Below are positions 62,917-64,000 of a DNA stretch of 64,000 bases, piece by piece. The stretch is from Septoria linicola. Taxonomy: Eukaryota > Ascomycota > Dothideomycetes > Mycosphaerellales > Mycosphaerellaceae. How positions within the stretch are numbered: position 1 is the stretch's first letter; every line of letters starts with the position of its first letter. The notes under the pieces were generated by a model. It had not been told where the DNA came from. It worked only from the letters and a program-made list of their open reading frames with translations, and searched no databases. A program made the position numbers and the translations under genes. Location: positions 3,596,001 through 3,660,000 of the forward strand of contig CP099419.1 in the NCBI GenBank assembly GCA_024114885.1, read 5' to 3'.

Positions 62917-64000
62917 ATGGCGGGCACCAAGCGCCGCTCCACGCGCCAAGCAGCCACTCGCAGACGGTCCGTCTATCTTGATCCCGAGACGGACGATGAT
63001 TTCGAGGCCGACAGCGATGAGGATGCCTACCAGCCTGTCGACATCATCGAAGTCGCACAAGAGCCTGCGCCAAAGAAGCGCAAGCTGAGTGTTCGGCGCA
63101 AGCCACAGACGCGCAGTAAAGCGGCCAAGACAAGGCAGACGTCGCTGAAGAGAGTGTTCAAGGTTGGCAAAGTGAGGAAGCCGAACGCAGAGCCTGTGAG
63201 CAAGGTCTTCACCGGCCCGAGTGATGGGAAGATACCAAAGTGGGCAGAGTTGCCGCACAATGTTCTCAAGCAGATCTTTGTTTACGCGGCTGGTGACACT
63301 CAAACATGGGTTCGTGCATCGCACGACAATGCTGCGTGGCTCAAGCTATCTGCAGCACGAGTCTGCCGAGCGTTCAGCGAACCGGCACTCGAGGCGTTCT
63401 ACGATTCGCCGGGTATTCACAACACTCAACATCCACATCAATTGCTCGAGTTGCTGCAGGAGTCGAACGACCGTCGCTATATCAATTACAACGCCAAAGT
63501 GCACAGCTTGAATATTGACCTTCGCAATCTGGCATACTCGGCGCCTGGTAGGCCAGTGTTTGACCTGCTGCAACTCATCCCGCAACTGCCCCAACTTCGA
63601 CACATGCAGCTCTTGCACCAGAATTACGAGAAGCCCTATCGACCGCGCAAGCAGCCGAAGTGGACTACACAGCCTCGCGAATTGATCAAAGCCATGGAGG
63701 ACCGAGACATACATCTGCGAACGTGGCGCTGGAGTCGTGATACCATTGCTAAGAATCCACTTGCCCAGGATGTTGCTCTGGACTTGTACGAGAAGATTTC
63801 GAACGCTCACGAGAGCAGCGTGTTCGCTTACCTGACGCGCTTGATAGTCACTGGCTTCAACGTTGACGACAGCTTGGAACCGAGCGCATCTCAGTCGAAC
63901 GATCATACAGTTGAAGGCTACAGCCCACCTGGGCTCGCTACATCAATTGCCAAACTGCCGGCACTTACAGACCTTTCATTCATTTCTTGTGACATTATTA
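62917..64000 (+). CDS. Nuclear F-box/leucine-rich-repeat-like protein, 5' part (3' end outside window)
   Basis: The frame from the ATG at 62917 (AACGATGGCG) stays open to the end of the window, 361 codons. The N-terminal 100 residues are basic with several nuclear-localisation-like clusters (MAGTKRRSTRQAATRRRS, APKKRKLSVRRKP) and an acidic patch between them. An F-box follows at about 108-160: PKWAELPHNVLKQIFVYAA, then WLKLSAARVCRAFSEPALEA. Downstream leucine-rich stretches (VHSLNIDLRNLAYSA, LLQLIPQLPQLRHMQLLH) resemble the start of LRR/RNI-like repeats. Such proteins select substrates for SCF ubiquitin ligases. The family is conserved in Pezizomycotina from memory; no specific orthologue is named. 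No intron is needed in the visible part. Confidence 0.8.
   Translation, partial: MAGTKRRSTRQAATRRRSVYLDPETDDDFEADSDEDAYQPVDIIEVAQEPAPKKRKLSVRRKPQTRSKAAKTRQTSLKRVFKVGKVRKPNAEPVSKVFTGPSDGKIPKWAELPHNVLKQIFVYAAGDTQTWVRASHDNAAWLKLSAARVCRAFSEPALEAFYDSPGIHNTQHPHQLLELLQESNDRRYINYNAKVHSLNIDLRNLAYSAPGRPVFDLLQLIPQLPQLRHMQLLHQNYEKPYRPRKQPKWTTQPRELIKAMEDRDIHLRTWRWSRDTIAKNPLAQDVALDLYEKISNAHESSVFAYLTRLIVTGFNVDDSLEPSASQSNDHTVEGYSPPGLATSIAKLPALTDLSFISCDII

Overview
The window is nuclear DNA of a filamentous ascomycete (Pezizomycotina). Genes are densely packed on both strands, with GT-AG introns mostly of 50-110 bases and CTAAC/CTGAC-like branch sites. The gene families are fungal: HAM1/DUF4449-like, samB/MUB1, a SepA-type formin, a CYA5-like PPR protein and a 2EXR protein. 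A Dothideomycete (Capnodiales/Mycosphaerellales type) is my best guess; that placement is an inference from memory of the proteins. I see no rRNA, tRNA, transposon, CRISPR array or biosynthetic core gene.

Layout: 0-7 kb holds the 3' end of a secreted pepsin-type protease, a 14-TM-type MFS exporter and a six-exon HAM1-like protein. 7-17 kb holds POT1-like and importin-alpha genes sharing a divergent promoter, then a MUB1/samB MYND protein behind a long leader. 17-25 kb holds a frameshifted DUF4291 gene, a MoxR/Mg-chelatase-lid-like protein, VPS16, a secreted DUF3237 protein and two unrecognised ORFs. 25-35 kb holds a mitochondrial-type rhodanese divergent from PMS1, two unrecognised ORFs, eIF2-alpha, a 91-residue membrane protein and a 2EXR protein. 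35-45 kb holds a giant PPR protein, a tandem pair of diverged paralogues of unknown function, a protein with two F-box-like motifs and an ER membrane protein. 45-55 kb holds alpha-tubulin, a WW-domain protein with a low-complexity tail (WWM1-like), YPT1/Rab1 and a SUZ12-like Polycomb protein ending in a PHD finger. 55-64 kb holds a diaphanous-type formin, HUS1 and the 5' part of an F-box protein.

The genes are mostly housekeeping: genome maintenance (POT1, PMS1, HUS1, SUZ12), trafficking (VPS16, YPT1), cytoskeleton (tubulin, formin), translation and nuclear import. They do not form one pathway. The observation I most want checked is in YPT1. Its 439-base first intron holds an ATG in strong context that opens a stop-free frame running directly into the GTPase domain. 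This would give a Rab1 isoform with an 84-residue proline-rich extension carrying a PPxY motif, next door to a WW-domain gene. The tandem paralogues at 41-43 kb also carry PPxY motifs.

Exon boundaries were placed by hand from splice signals and reading frame. Family names come from memory of conserved motifs, not from any search.
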